From: Alligator mississippiensis | Lineage: Eukaryota > Chordata > Crocodylia > Alligatoridae | Assembly (NCBI RefSeq): GCF_030867095.1 | Contig: NC_081831.1 | Coordinates: forward strand, 43,089,319 to 43,153,318 | Length of the DNA: 64,000 nucleotides | Reading direction: 5' to 3' | Shown here: one piece after another, positions 34,370 through 46,800 of the stretch | How the letters are laid out: the number at the start of each line of letters is the position of its first letter | How positions within the stretch are numbered: position 1 is the first letter of the stretch | The notes under the pieces: generated by a model | Told to the model about the DNA's origin: nothing | Database searches by the model: none | Seen by the model: the letters and a program-made list of their open reading frames with translations, nothing else | Program-made: the position numbers and the translations under genes

Positions 34370-34710
34370 GGCTAGGAACAAATGTTGCATTTTTCCTGGT
34401 ACAAGTTGTGTCTTTATTTGTCCCAGAACACAAGAATCTCAGTGTTGGTATGAACACATATCGTCCTTACAGTCAAGGTTTACTGAACAGCTGAATTCAC
34501 TGCTACTTTTCTGCCATTGATTCAATGATGCAATCTTGGGACGGCCATTCAGAAGTACTTTGTGATGTCCCTGGACAAACTGTTAGCACTGATCCTGTGA
34601 ATCTTTTTAGGATTTGTCCTAGGACAACAGACACGAATGTCTGAATGATCACACTTTGTCCTGGGATAAAATATTTTTTCTCAGAACAAATGCAACATCT
34701 ACTTGTAGCC
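34370..34710. mobile_element. Short TIR element (341 bp)
   Basis: The left end GGCTAGGAACAAATGTTGCA and the reverse complement of the right end, GGCTACAAGTAGATGTTGCA, match. Further in, TTGTCCCAGAACA and TTTGTCCTGGGAT are also arranged as inverted partners. The GGCTAG start resembles family X, suggesting a related superfamily. No coding capacity. Confidence 0.6.
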
Positions 34711-35685
34711 GGAGGCCCAATCCAGCCCACATCTAAAGGGAGATGTCACTGTTGCCATCTAATGAAGCTTGGAGTAGCATTACTGCCTGCTGGCTAGCAG
34801 ACTTAGCACAATGAATCAGTGTATTTCAGTCAGTTTTCTAGAGGTTGTGCATGCCCATCATAACAATGGTACAAGAACTGGCACCTGACTGGTAGTTATC
34901 CTAGTGAGTGAAATGCATGTGATGCAGAGTTTAAGCCATCTTTTTACTTTGGAAGAGAGTCTTTCCAGAGCAAAGTTGATGCATGTTGTTGGAAACAAGA
35001 GATGCAGGGCAAAGTTGTTCTGTGAATAGATGGGGGATTTAGGCCTCAGTTTATCAGTCCCATATCTTTCACAAGGTTCTTTCTTATATATATATATAAA
35101 AGAGTGTAAATCTGTGTAAAACTCCCCAGCTATTCTTCTGTCAGTATTTCTGAGTTCTTATCAGTTATTCTGCTAGGTCAGGAGGTGACATGAAAACAAA
35201 TATGTGACTATTTGTCCAGAACAAATAGCTAAACTTTCACCTCCTAACAGCCACAGGAAAATGTTTTGTAAATGCATAATAGAAAGAAGATGTGCTTAGC
35301 AGGCCTTTTTTATTAAAGCTGCAATCAAAATAAAGATTCTTTTGCTATTTCTGAGGCATCTGTTTCCACTTGATCCACAGTAATCAATGACAAAGTGATG
35401 TGTTTTAACAGATATATCGAGGGCTGGAATGAATTGGTCAAAAGCAAAATGTTGTTGCATTTAGCTTTAAGGGGTGCAGCTGAGCTTTTTCTTTGGAAGT
35501 TAATGCTTTTTTGAAGGACAGTGTAGATTTCATAAGTGTAAATAAAATACTATCGGGATCATCAGTTATGGACCAGCAAATTTGTTTTTCTTAGGAATTT
35601 ACATAGCAAGGTTTGGTTGAAACCTTGCACCTGGTATTCCATGACAGACTGCTTTTACATACTTTTTACAATGGACTGAGGAGCA
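34711..35685. other. Gene-free stretch with a candidate conserved block
   Basis: No gene. It includes a short (TA)n at about 35087-35098 and an AT-rich repeat-free block at 35290-35550 noted separately. Confidence 0.4.
35290..35550. promoter_or_regulatory. Candidate conserved non-coding element
   Basis: Repeat-free sequence with CAATCAAAATAAAGATTC, AATCAATGACAAAGTGATG and AATGAATTGGTCAAAAGC. It is compositionally like vertebrate conserved non-coding elements and lies 2.5 kb upstream of the PCDH19 exon. Unproven. Confidence 0.28.
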
Positions 35686-35689
35686 TATG

Positions 35690-35830
35690 AGTTCTAGTGA
35701 CATAGTCAAGGTCACACAGCACAAGAAACCAGAATCTCATCAGAGGTTAGAACCCAAGGTACTTCTGAACGCCCTCCAGCCACCTCTGGCAGCTAGACTA
35801 CACAACCTTGGATTTCTCTAGCATACTTCT
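35690..35830 (-). repeat. MIR SINE
   Basis: AAGGTCACACAGCACAAGA, then GGTTAGAACCCAAGGTACTTCTGA, matches the MIR core read on the minus strand. Old, diverged copy. Confidence 0.75.
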
Positions 35831-36664
35831 GATGTTAAGGTGTGGATAAAAAGGCAGACAGCGCTATGTTCTGAGCAACCCTTTATTTTGCTTTAGTCAC
35901 TGAAAGTAACAAAATTAAAGTATAAGAACATTGGCTTTTACATCCGGATGCAGGTTGTCCTGCATGTAAAGCTTAGAGCATCAATTTCTGAGAATGCTAG
36001 CAAGAAGGCTACTGAGACCCAGACCTCCTACACAGCCCCATAGCATCACCTTTTGTACAACGGGGTAGCTGCTGGAATGTAAGGAGCAGTGAACATTTTT
36101 TTACATAGATTTTTAATGAATTGGTTTCTTTTTCTTTTATTTCTTTTATTTTTTTGGGATTTGCTTTTTCCTTGTAGAGTCTCCAGAAGTGTTAAGCTGC
36201 TCATATTTTGGTGCATTGTGTTATGTGCTGAGAATTTTTATCAGCTGCCCTTGTGCTAGAATGTGGTGGAAATACAAATGTATCTGAAAAGCTGAGGTTA
36301 TATACACAGATGTACAAAGCATCAAAATGAACTGCTTTCAAATGGACAGGAAACAAACCAAAGCTGATTGTGCATCTTCACGAGGTTCAATATATCAAAC
36401 CAACAAGGACTAAATGCTTTATTATTAGCATTAACTCTTACGACACTGTTTTTTTTTAAACTTTGCTCATATACAGATTACAATATAAATGAGCTACATA
36501 TTTTTTTTATCCTGAAAGGGGTTTGCTTTGAAGGGTTTGCTAAATTGTCTGCAGGTATAAGTTCTGATCAAATGGAAGAAATGCTAGGATCACTAGTACA
36601 TATTGAAAGAATTGGGGCATTGTTGGTATGAAATGATGCTTTGTGCTTAGGCCAAGGTAGTAGA

Positions 36665-36830
36665 AGTCAAAACCCATGCTTCCAGCTCTGTTACTGAATT
36701 ACACTGTGACCATAGATAAGCCACTTAACTGCTCTCTGCCTCAGTTTCCCCATCTGTAAAATAGAATATTTTCCAAGCCCACAGAGAATTGTGCAGCTAA
36801 TTAGGAGAGAAATTATCCCTTAATGCAAAT
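36665..36830 (+). repeat. MIR SINE
   Basis: TGTGACCATAGATAAGCCAC, then CTCTGCCTCAGTTTCCCCA and TCTGTAAAATAGAATA, match the MIR consensus as I know it, on the + strand. Confidence 0.9.
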
Positions 36831-37941
36831 GTAGAAATCCCTAAATGATACAGAACCACTGCATGTCTGTTATACAACATGACTGGCTACAGGATGGTTA
36901 CTTGGGAAATCTACACCCTGTGTGTATCATAGAAGTGGCTGGTTTTGTGGGTTATGTAGCTCCATTTAGCACATATTCCAGCAGAGTAGGCTGTGGTTGC
37001 TGTAAACACTAAGTGGCTCTACTTGGTTCTGGGTTGGATGTAGACCCTCTATGTCAGTCCTGTGTTATCTGGGGTTTGCACAGAGGTTGCAGATGTGACT
37101 CAGAGCTGATAAAGAGCTTTGAGATCTGTAGAGAGAAAGTCCTAGAGAAGCACAAAATATTATCCCATATATATTAAAAATAGAAAATGTTGCTGGGGCA
37201 GTTTTATGTTCAGGAGCAGATGGCAGGAAAAGGATCTTCATTATTCCTATCCGAAGGAAGATCAAGTGCTGGAAGTGACAAATTGAATCTTCAGTGGAGC
37301 TACTGGTGCTGGGTGTTTACAAAGTCTCCGAGATTGAGTGGGAGGCAAAAAGGAATTAAGCAATGTGTAAAAATAAACAGAACAAACAACTAAAAAAAGC
37401 CCCCACCCCAACCCCAGCTGTCATGTAGAACCAAGTGAAAAGCATGCTGGCTTTTAGCATTGGTTACTGAGGACAAAAAAAGGCTGACTCTGAGCAGCTT
37501 GACACACAGGACAAACCTGTTTTAATTTATTTCTTATCAAAACTTGTTTTCCTTTAGGTTTTAGTTCTGTCAGCAGCAGCAGCAGAAAAACAAATGACAC
37601 ACAACTTATTGGAAATTGAACTTCAGACTGTTAAAATAATAAAAAAGTGGCAATAAAAATTCCCCTTTAAAAATGTTACCTTAAAAATGTTTGCTGTTTG
37701 TTGTAAAAACATTCACATTTATGTAGAAATAATAGATAAAGGCCTGATCCTACAAAACAAGTCAATATTGATTTTCTGCTGCATATGATGCTGACAACTG
37801 TGGTATGGATGCGCAGAGAAAAAACACTATGGCCATCGCCATGGTAGCTGATGAGACTTCAGTGTTGGTGTCAATACAGTACCCCGTGAGTAAGAGCTAT
37901 AGGGTCAACTTCCAGAAAGAAAGTTATCAATTTTATAAGCC
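36831..37941. other. Last intronic stretch before the PCDH19 exon
   Basis: AT-rich, no repeat or second exon recognised. It is inferred to be the 3' part of the final PCDH19 intron. Confidence 0.5.
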
Positions 37942-37961
37942 ATTGTATTTTCTTCATGCAG
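37942..37961 (+). promoter_or_regulatory. Splice acceptor of the PCDH19 terminal exon
   Basis: A pyrimidine-rich run (TTGTATTTTCTTCATGCAG) ends in AG at 37960-37961. Protein similarity to PCDH19 begins immediately after it with DQNEGFHC, while the upstream open frame shows none. Confidence 0.8.
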
Positions 37962-38551
37962 ATCAGAATGAAGGATTTCACTGTAGGGAAGAGTGCCGGA
38001 TCCTTGGTCACTCTGACAGATGCTGGATGCCCCGGAACTCTGTCCCCAGTCGTGCAAAATCACCTGAGCATGGAAGGAACGTCATTGCACTCTCCATAGA
38101 AGCTACCACTGTGGATACAGAACCTTACGAAGACTGTAGCACAAAAAGAACTTTTGCAACATTTGGCAAAGAAGGGAGCGAACCCCTCACTGAGGAGCGG
38201 GTTGTCAACCTGAAAGGAAAAAGAACAGTGGATCTGCCTATCTGCAGCCCAAAGGTAAATGGCGCAGTCCGCGAGGCAGGGAATGGCTGTGAAGCCATGA
38301 GCCCGGTTACATCACCCCTCCATCTGAAGAGCCCCTTGTCTAGCAAACCTTCAGTGTCCTATAACATAATGCACTGCTCAGTAAACCGTGACCTGGAGCA
38401 ATTTGTAAACAATGGCCCTTCTCGGCCTACGGAGGCAGAGCCTAGAGGGGCAGACAGTGAAAATGTAATGCATGAAATTAACCCACTTCTGCAAGAATGT
38501 AGAGAAAAGGACTCTCCAGGAGTGAAGAGACTAAAAGACATAGTACTCTAA
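37962..38551 (+). CDS. PCDH19: Protocadherin-19, terminal exon (cytoplasmic tail C-terminus)
   Basis: PCDH19 is a delta-2 protocadherin of the plasma membrane, acting in homophilic cell adhesion and neuronal circuit formation; its loss in humans causes an epilepsy. This exon encodes about 196 residues of the cytoplasmic tail. It opens with [19 protein letters not shown] followed by RCWMP, the CM2 motif of delta-2 protocadherins. It continues through [59 protein letters not shown], and ends [12 protein letters not shown] with TAA at 38549-38551. This agrees throughout with PCDH19 as I remember it and not with PCDH10 or PCDH17, whose tails end differently. The first codon is split across the intron, its first base coming from the previous exon. 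The open frame extends upstream to 37805, but that part is intronic. Earlier exons with the cadherin repeats and membrane segment are outside the window. Confidence 0.93.
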
Positions 38552-41500
38552 ACATCACCATATAGCAAGGAGAAACGACACCACTACAAACGCATATTGT
38601 TTTTAATTGCTGACCAATGATTCACAACTTGCTGTATTTAAAAGCTTTCCCTAAATGTATTGTTTATAAATGAAGCTATTGTTAATGTGACAATCCCACT
38701 TGTTTCTACAGGCAGCAGGGGTGTTCAGTTTAAGCAAATTAGCTCATTTTTCTTTTTTCTTGTTGGGGTGGGGCAAAGATAAGATCAGTTCAGTTGTAAG
38801 AAGTATTATGTATTAAGTATTTTGAATTTATATATTTTTATATCTCAGAATTCTAATATAAATTACCATTCTTTGTAAAAGATTGAATTGAAAACTTCTC
38901 CAGTCATCTTTAGTAATCACTATGACGTGGGCATTTCTTGTGTATAACTGTTAAAATAGCAATTCAGTGACTTTTAATATTCACCCAACAAAGTTGTTTG
39001 TACTTTTAAAATGTTGCTACTTTGCTATGGACACCCCTGCATTAAGAATCCTTTTGCTGTCACATGCTTATCTGTACTATTCTCGTATTTGATATTGCAA
39101 ATTACTGTATGTCTAGTGATGGCAAAAGGCTTTTGAGTGCAAACAAAACAGAACAAAATACCACAAACATTATATTTAACACTTGGGGAAACTGCAAATT
39201 TCAGAGCCAATGTAGCAAGTGTTTGTTCCCCTTTCTCATTACCCCTTGCATCCTTCACTGTAATTCCTAGGGCTACAGAAGATCATTGCAGAAAGTCATT
39301 TTGGAGATACTCTGCCTGGTTTTCCAGTTGTCAGATGCACTGTGCTGAACATTTTATGATATCTGTTTCTTTATTGTAATTTCAAGCCACCACATGGAAA
39401 AGTTTCTTCAGGAGTCCCTAAATTGAGATATTCCCTGTCTCTAATCATCTCAGAGTCAAAGCAATGGAATTATTTAAGAGATCTAAATTAGCATCTCTGT
39501 TAGACACACACGTCGTGATTGAACATTTTCCAATCATGATTATGCTAAATGAGTGTGTGTGTGTGTATGTATGTATCTCATCATGGGATGGATTTTAGAG
39601 TTATTATTTCTCTTTTTCCCTGCATTATAAATAGGTATAGAGTAAGCAATAGCAGATACATTTAGGAACAGACAGGTGAAATATAACAACACTACTAATC
39701 AAATGAATGTGCCTTCCACATGGAGAGAAAATTAAAGTGATTCATAATTTTTTCTCATCACTAAGTATATATTTTGCATGGTTATGAATTTGCATATATA
39801 CAATTGATTTTGAAAAGACCAAGTCCATTCCATCTACTTCACTTTAACAGCCATTTTATAGAATGGAAAGGCATGAGGATTTTCACAGAATTGTATATTC
39901 TCTACTTTCTTGTAATGGGTAATTCTTCAAATAGGTTTTGAGTGGGTGGGCTGGTAGGGGTTAGTACATTATTCTTAACCCTTCATAGGACAGATTTTTC
40001 TACTCAAAAGAATATTCCGTAGAGATTAAAAGTTAACTATGAGGAGGGAAACAATAAAGACACTGCTAATAAACTGCAAATAATGGTTTCTAGAGAAACA
40101 ATCTTTCTAGGCGTCACATGTTTTGATAATATATTCGTTACTTTGATTTATTTAAATTAAAAACGTCAACAGGAAAACAGGCTCCAATCTTTATTTTCCT
40201 AAAAAACAAATAAGCTCAAGTCATTTCTTTAGAGAAGATGAATCAAATGAATATGATTAAGTTTGAGCTTCTCTAAAATGGGTTCCCAGTTGTTACATTA
40301 CCAGTACATTTTGAAAATACCCTATAAAAAGTAACTTCTAATGTAATTACTAGAGCTTTCTTTTCTGGTGTTAATTACTACCTCATGCAAGCTGAATCCT
40401 ATGAGCTGGTGTGACTGCATGCATCCCTCTAAAATGGAACCATGCTTCCTTCCTTCCATTACCTTCACTGGGAAGTTTGATTCATTTTCTTTTAAATAGT
40501 ACATTCTTTTCATTCTAGTTTTGTTTCATATCTGAGTACTGTACTGCTGTCATTGAATATATAATTTTTTGGAAATAGATGTATATGATTATATGAGCAA
40601 TAGAGGAAACAGGGTGGTATGGGGTTTTATAGAGATTTGCCTATAATTACTAGGCTGGGTGTTTTGTTTGTTCTGATGTTACTTTCTGATGGCTTTATTC
40701 ATAGGCATTTAAAGTCTCTTTACTGAGCCACAGGAGGTTCTTGGGTGTCCCTGATTAGTTAGCTGCAGAAGCTAATCCTGGTTGGCCTGATATACAATTT
40801 TTGAAAGAAGCATTTTTGTGTGCATGTGTGGGAGCAGTAACCCAGCCTCATTCTATGGTATCACCCCTCCAACACACACGTCCCTTGTTCATATAGCTCC
40901 CAAAATGGCAATCCTGCAACCTTTGGCATGAGGATGTCTCCCAAACTGTTTTGATTTGGCCAGCTGATAAGATGAGTTGAAGTTTCCTTGACATTCTTAA
41001 TGATTCCTGAAGAGGGGAGGAGTTCTTCACAAACCCATGAGTTTCATGACTAGAATTTTTTTACAAAGCCCATGAGGCCTGTTGTTCCTGTAACAAATTA
41101 GTGAACCTAACAGTTTAATTCAGCTTGTATTTTGAGTTTTTAATTTTTCAGGTGCCCAAATATAAATTAAATCAGGGGGAGCTGGTTTGTCAAATGATAC
41201 AAACTGAACATGTCCAAGCTCCTCCAGACGGAACAGGGTGTAGGTCTCATGGTGCTTGTAAGTCACCTGATAAGAACTAGACCAACAGGTGACTGGTTTC
41301 CAAGAGGTGCTTCCCAGAAATGAGTTGGAGGTAGAGAGCCAGCACTTGATGGATGTATAGCCTCTGTTCCTTAGCTTCTCCTACATCTCCAGGTATACAA
41401 CAGGTAGAGATGTATGTGCTATGTATACTTGCCTGGCCTTGCTTCCATTTAATCTGGCTCCCTGGCATGAGAGAGGTTGGAGCAGAGTGCTGGCTGACAT

Positions 41501-42874
41501 CCAACACTGACCAGTATCATTATTCTTGCTTTGGCTGACCAAGGCCTTGATCCAGCTTCACTGAACTCTCCCATTGACTTCCATGGAGGCTATGCTAGGA
41601 CTTAACATCCCAAAACCAGATAATTTTACAGAGGGCTTTTACACTATCCTTTACAGACCTGGGAGAAACTATCAATCAGGGTGAGGGAGGGGGGAGGACA
41701 GCTAATTAACACCGATTCTCCTGGCCCTGATCACTGTGCTGCAGATCTGTGCAAATTGGACCATCCTATTCCACCACCTTCTTCCTATCTAAAAATATAA
41801 TAGATAGTGGCTGTACTGTCAACTAATTGGTGGGTGTAGAATGCATGGGAGAGGCCAGCTGTTAATTTCTGCTAAACATGGGCCTTTATTATGCTGCTAC
41901 CACTAGTGTGGTGTTTGGGTGAAAATAGATGCTAACTGAAAAGAAAAAGAAAGCATTTCTCTAATTCACCCAGAGGAAATGTTCCTTGTTACTCTGAATA
42001 AAAGCTCAGCCCAGAAAATGTGAAATAATTCTGTTTTAAAAGAGAGGTATTAAAGAGGTCAGTAAGCCCTGATGCCTCCAAGACAGTCATTTAAACAGCA
42101 GTCTCTTCCACCCTGGCCTGTGCTGCAGCTAGGGATGTAGAGTGAGCAGAAGGCAGCTCCTAGACATATTGTTATCATGTGGAAAGAAAGAGAAACCAGG
42201 GAAGAACAGGTAAAGATTTGTCAGCCACGCGAGTCGTACCTCTTTTCTAGGTATTTTATATTGTCAGTTTTTTTCTTTTTTGTTATTCCATATCAGTCCA
42301 GATTTTCTGGCTGAGCTCTGTTAAATTTTGTTAGTTAAGCTATAGCCACATTTAGATACAGCTGCCCCAAAATCACATTTTTTTTTTTGTGTGGAGAAGT
42401 TGTAACTAACACATCCCTTGGTAACTTAAACTGTCATCCAATTTGACTTAGGAAAATAATTTTAATATAATTGCCCTCCTTACCCCCCATATATTTCTTT
42501 GTGGCAAACTTGCTCTGCCGACCTATTAACACAGGCAATAAAAAATTTTTAGTATTTTATACCAAGTGTAAGGAAGGCCTGATTTTCAGAGGTACCAATG
42601 ATCCCCAACTCCAAATGAAACCAATGTTGTATTGTGCGCTTAGCACCTCCTAGAGATCAGACCTCAAAGGTACCGTGTGTGAGTGAAGACATGACATGCT
42701 CTGTTGGAAATGTAACATTTACCTACTCCATAAAATAAGTTTAGAAAATTATTTCAGAAATGGAATTTTCCTCTTCTTTACATTGACACCCATTACAGCA
42801 GTGGTTTTGTTTTTATGCTAGAACATACAATGGGGGACTATGAGGGGCAGGGGAGGGAAGACCGTCAGTTGAAA

Positions 42875-42887
42875 CCCCCCCCCCCCC
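42875..42887. repeat. Poly(C)13 tract in the probable 3' UTR
   Basis: Thirteen consecutive C after GAAA, in an otherwise AT-rich region. Confidence 0.95.
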
Positions 42888-43798
42888 ATAATCTATGAGC
42901 ACTTAATGCATTATCTTGATGAAGTTGTCCCTGTTTTCTTGCAAAACTGGAGATGGCCTGTGGATCACACGTTGTGCAGAAGTGAATTACTTTTTTTAAA
43001 CAGGAAACAAGTTGCTTTTGTAAAGAACACACTGTTTGATTAATATGTTGAAATTACTCTAGGGGGAAAAAACTAATTACAAATGGAAACACATTTGTCT
43101 GTCATTGGGGAAAATTGATGATCTTGTTTCTACAGCTGCTTTTGCAGCTACAGGTAATCTAATCCAATTTGTGAGTTGCAGTTAACCTTAGCAGACAAAA
43201 CCCAGCTAACTCCACTCTAAGCACTGGTGAAATTTAATCTTATACTGAGATCAGCTGATGTTCAGCTGGTATGAGGTGGGATATAGTCTTTAATGACAAA
43301 GAGCTGACCTAGTGCAAGCTAGTTTTCAGCAACAAATACTTCCTTGCTATTTAAATGCTAAGGTATTAGTTACAGAATGTCTTAAGTCTTACAGCTACTA
43401 GCTTCTGTAGCCCGGAGAACCATCCTGATGACACCATTACTGTTCATCTGCCCAAGGAGGGCAGGATTTCAGTGGGACTTTAGTACAGTACGTTTCATCA
43501 TGGTGTCTCTGTTGCTGATTATACGAAGAATAAATTGTTGTATATGCTGATATGTATGTTATGTACATTTTCACAGTGATTGAATCATTGTAAACAAAAA
43601 AATGAAAAAAGAATCACCATTCTGTCTATTTTATGAAGATAAAGCAGCTTTATTAAATTATTACAATTCTGTTTCAAAATGGTGTACCTGCCACAATGTT
43701 TCTTTCATCTGATGAGAATTTTGTTTTCTACTTAAATGTGATTTTTTTTTCCTCTGCTTTGAGAATCTAATGCATTTTAGTATTAAAGGCAATTATTG

Positions 43799-43804
43799 AA
43801 TAAA
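43799..43804 (+). terminator. PCDH19: Best candidate PCDH19 polyadenylation signal
   Basis: AATAAA is followed within about 15-50 bases by G/T-rich sequence (GTGTTTGG, GTGGGTTTGCTTGTGG), the usual arrangement of a cleavage site. An ATTAAA lies about 145 bp upstream. Chosen over earlier AATAAA hexamers because of the downstream element and the loss of UTR-like composition after it. Confidence 0.5.
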
Positions 43805-43820
43805 ATGGAAAATAAGTGTT

Positions 43821-46800
43821 TGGTTAACTCTGGCTAAGTGGGTTTGCTTGTGGCTGACTCGGGTTGTCTGTCTTACAGAAACCAAAGTGAATCTAGGTTT
43901 TCACACGGTCTCATCTTAAACCAGTGGAATTCCAACTGGTGTTAAAATAGATACTGTAATATTTAGAGACAGTGACTCAGCTTTTAAGAAATGGACTCAG
44001 TGTGAGGTGCTGAAATATCAGATCTGGAAGAGGATGGCTAAAGGAGAAATTCATCCCAGTACATATGTATCAAGTGCTTCTTTCTTTGAAACTCCATTTA
44101 TGCCCCCTGCCCTGGGGATGGCTTAGAGGTGATTTTAGGAAGGAAAAAAAAAGTGGGTCATGCCCTTTTCTAATCTCTGTTATTTGTAAGGAAGTCCTGA
44201 AAATTTTCCTCTACTTTTTTTTCTATCGTAGAAATATTAGGGAGGTCAAGTCTGACCTTCCGTGGCTTTGTGAGAGGTCTCTTTGGAGGACCTACAGAAG
44301 CAGATTTGGAACTTCCTCAGCCCTTAATTGATGGTCTATTTCTATTTTTCATTGGTTCTGAGGCCATGCTGGTCAGTGTAGTGCCTGAGTGCTTTTGAAA
44401 AGGAGGGGGTAAATTTTACTCATGAGAGGGTTGTTGCTGGCCATTTTTTGTTAACTTGATCTGTGGCTCAATGTAATGACACTTGATGCTGGAATTCTAG
44501 TGAACAATTCAAAGCAAAGAAAAAATAGCTGTCTGTTGGGGACCATTTGAGTTTCTTTAGAAATAAGTGAGAAAGCATAGGTGGTGGTGGTGATAGAAAT
44601 AATAGTTTAAAAATGGATTTGTATTTGCTGTCTTTATCTTTGAAGCAACGGCTAAGGTTACAGGTTAGAAAAGTATGACCACGGTACAATAGTAATAGCT
44701 CCTGCAGGCTTTTCCTTTTAAAAACAGCTGTGTTCTTAGATGTAACACTTGGGTCATAAGAAGAAAATCACTCCACACTGCACTGTGTGGTGGAAAATAC
44801 CTATGCTTGGAAATTGAATTTTCCGAAGAAATCCATACAGCCTGGATCTGATATTCTCTGCGCACTCAAAACTCCTACTGCCTTTAATTTAGAGCATTAA
44901 GGGGAGGAAGGAGTGCAGGGTTTCAGGCCTGAGTGGGCTTTTAATTAAAAAACATTAATTGGGGCTAAAATTGCCCCATTTTGGAGGTTCTGTACTCTGC
45001 CCTCTGCACCACTTAAAACCCACATCAAAGACTTTACCCATGCATAGGGAGTCGATTTCAGCCATGCATTTATAGGCTTTTACCATAAGGATTGATTTTA
45101 GTAAATTAATTTTTAACATTAAATTCTGTAGGCTGTTCATTTCCTTTTGAATGCTGGCAAGTAGACTTCCATGGCCAGAAGAGCATCTGAGTCAGTCTTT
45201 TCCACGAGAGTCCCAGGCTTTCAAAACAGCTCAGCACATTGAACTGTCACAGACCTTTCCATTAGTGTCACCAAGAGAGAGAATGGGGCCAAGCACTTTT
45301 ATTTGTTCTTAAGTCATTTTGTATCATGACAGAGCCCAGGAACCCCACTGGAGGATCAGGGCCTGCTGTACCACATGCTGTACAGGCAATTAGCAGAGAA
45401 GATGTCTTTCTGCTTCAATCTGGGTGGTAGTTTGACATGGGTGTACAGTGGAGACATGGGGATAAGGAGACACCAAATGAAGAGTTTAGCACAAAAATGG
45501 AAGACAGATTTTAAAGTCAGATTTACCTAGAAACCTAAATGGGAACCAAGGTCCTCTGCAAAACTGGTTTCACTTGTAGGAGCTGAACCCTTGGAAACCT
45601 AGCCCCACATATCTGTTAGGGCTGTGTAAATCTGTGCCAGCCCTGAGTGTAGTTTGACTGAGTGAAATTTGCCATAATAGAAGCCCCATAGAAAAAGCCC
45701 ATAAAACCCCCAAACCTCTTGGCTTTAGGTGATCCATCATGGTGCAGTGACTTGTGTACTACATAAGCCCTTATTATATGGGCACATATTACTTTTAATA
45801 TGTGGTTTACATCATGTGGAGATCGTTGTATGAATCTTTTGCACTGTGGTCCACCTTCTCCCCTTTGGGCTAAGGATAGACTACACTATTTTTTTCTGTG
45901 GAAATTTGCTGACATAGGCTTTTCACTGATGCAGCTCTAACATTAGTACTGATGGTAAGAGCACTAGCATAGGATATAGAGAGTTGTACTGCCATGTGGC
46001 TTAACCCTGCCCCCAGGAAACACTACAGTAAGAAAGCTGGTGAATATTGTTGCTATACCTATGCAGGGGAATTTTCTCAGATTAAGGGGTAGGATTTCAT
46101 CACATATTAAAATGAAATAAAGGGACATGATCAAGTGAAGAGGGTGTCCTTGACAGTCTATCCTGCTTCAGTAACAACTCCTGTGTGATCCACCAGACAA
46201 ACAGAACCTCACTCCCTACATTGGACTGGGTGAGGTTGAGAAGACTTAGAAATAGCTTTTACTGCTCTTGTGGGTGTGAGAAGAGAGAGGAACCTCCTGG
46301 GTGATTTAGAGGCAGTGTTGATGAAGATCTCATCATTGCTTCACAGCTAAAAAGTTTCCTGTAATTCAAGGCCTGGCTGGTGGGTTGTGAACAGAAGCAT
46401 TCTGGAACTTTGGAACGAGTGAGGAGATCTAGACCCAATGACACTATAATTGAAGTGGGGGTGGGCTGGTAGGTAGGTTCCCTACCCTGTGCTCCTTTCC
46501 TGATCTTCTTGGCCTTCTGCTTCCTGCTCTATGCTCACTGCCTGATCTCCTCCTCTGCCTTCTGCTGTGCTGCCTGTCCCCTCCCTGATCAGCTGTTGTG
46601 CCACAGGTTAGCCATCTCTGCATTAGAAGACTCCAGAACTCACACAACATTTGGCCTGACATTGCTCAGTTGACTTTCTAGGCAAGGTGCAAGGCCTCTC
46701 TATTCCCCAATCTTGGGGTGAGGGATGGCTAGCAGATGCCCAAATATCCAGGTTAGGAGGCTCTTGGGGGTTCTTACAAAGTAAATCAATTTGAATCTGA

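Larger units (their letters stand above)
38552..43820 (+). other. PCDH19: Probable PCDH19 3' UTR
   Basis: About 5.3 kb of AT-rich, mostly repeat-free sequence follows the stop codon up to the best polyadenylation signal. A UTR several kilobases long is expected for PCDH19. Within it are a (GT)n tract at about 39552-39566, a poly(C)13 at 42875-42887, and other potential signals, including AATAAA near 40050 and 41998, that could give shorter transcripts. The extent is inferred, not shown by transcript data. Confidence 0.6.

Noticed and set aside
36368-36631. Plus-strand 87-codon frame near PCDH19
   Set aside because: Does not match the PCDH19 tail expected before the terminal exon and lacks good splice borders.
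37805-37961. Upstream extension of the PCDH19 open frame starting at a Met
   Set aside because: No protocadherin similarity; a strong splice acceptor at 37961 marks the true exon start.
45615-45645. GGGCTGTGTAAATCTGTG resembling the foldback tip
   Set aside because: Only one short end without a second arm or flanking duplication; chance or very decayed.
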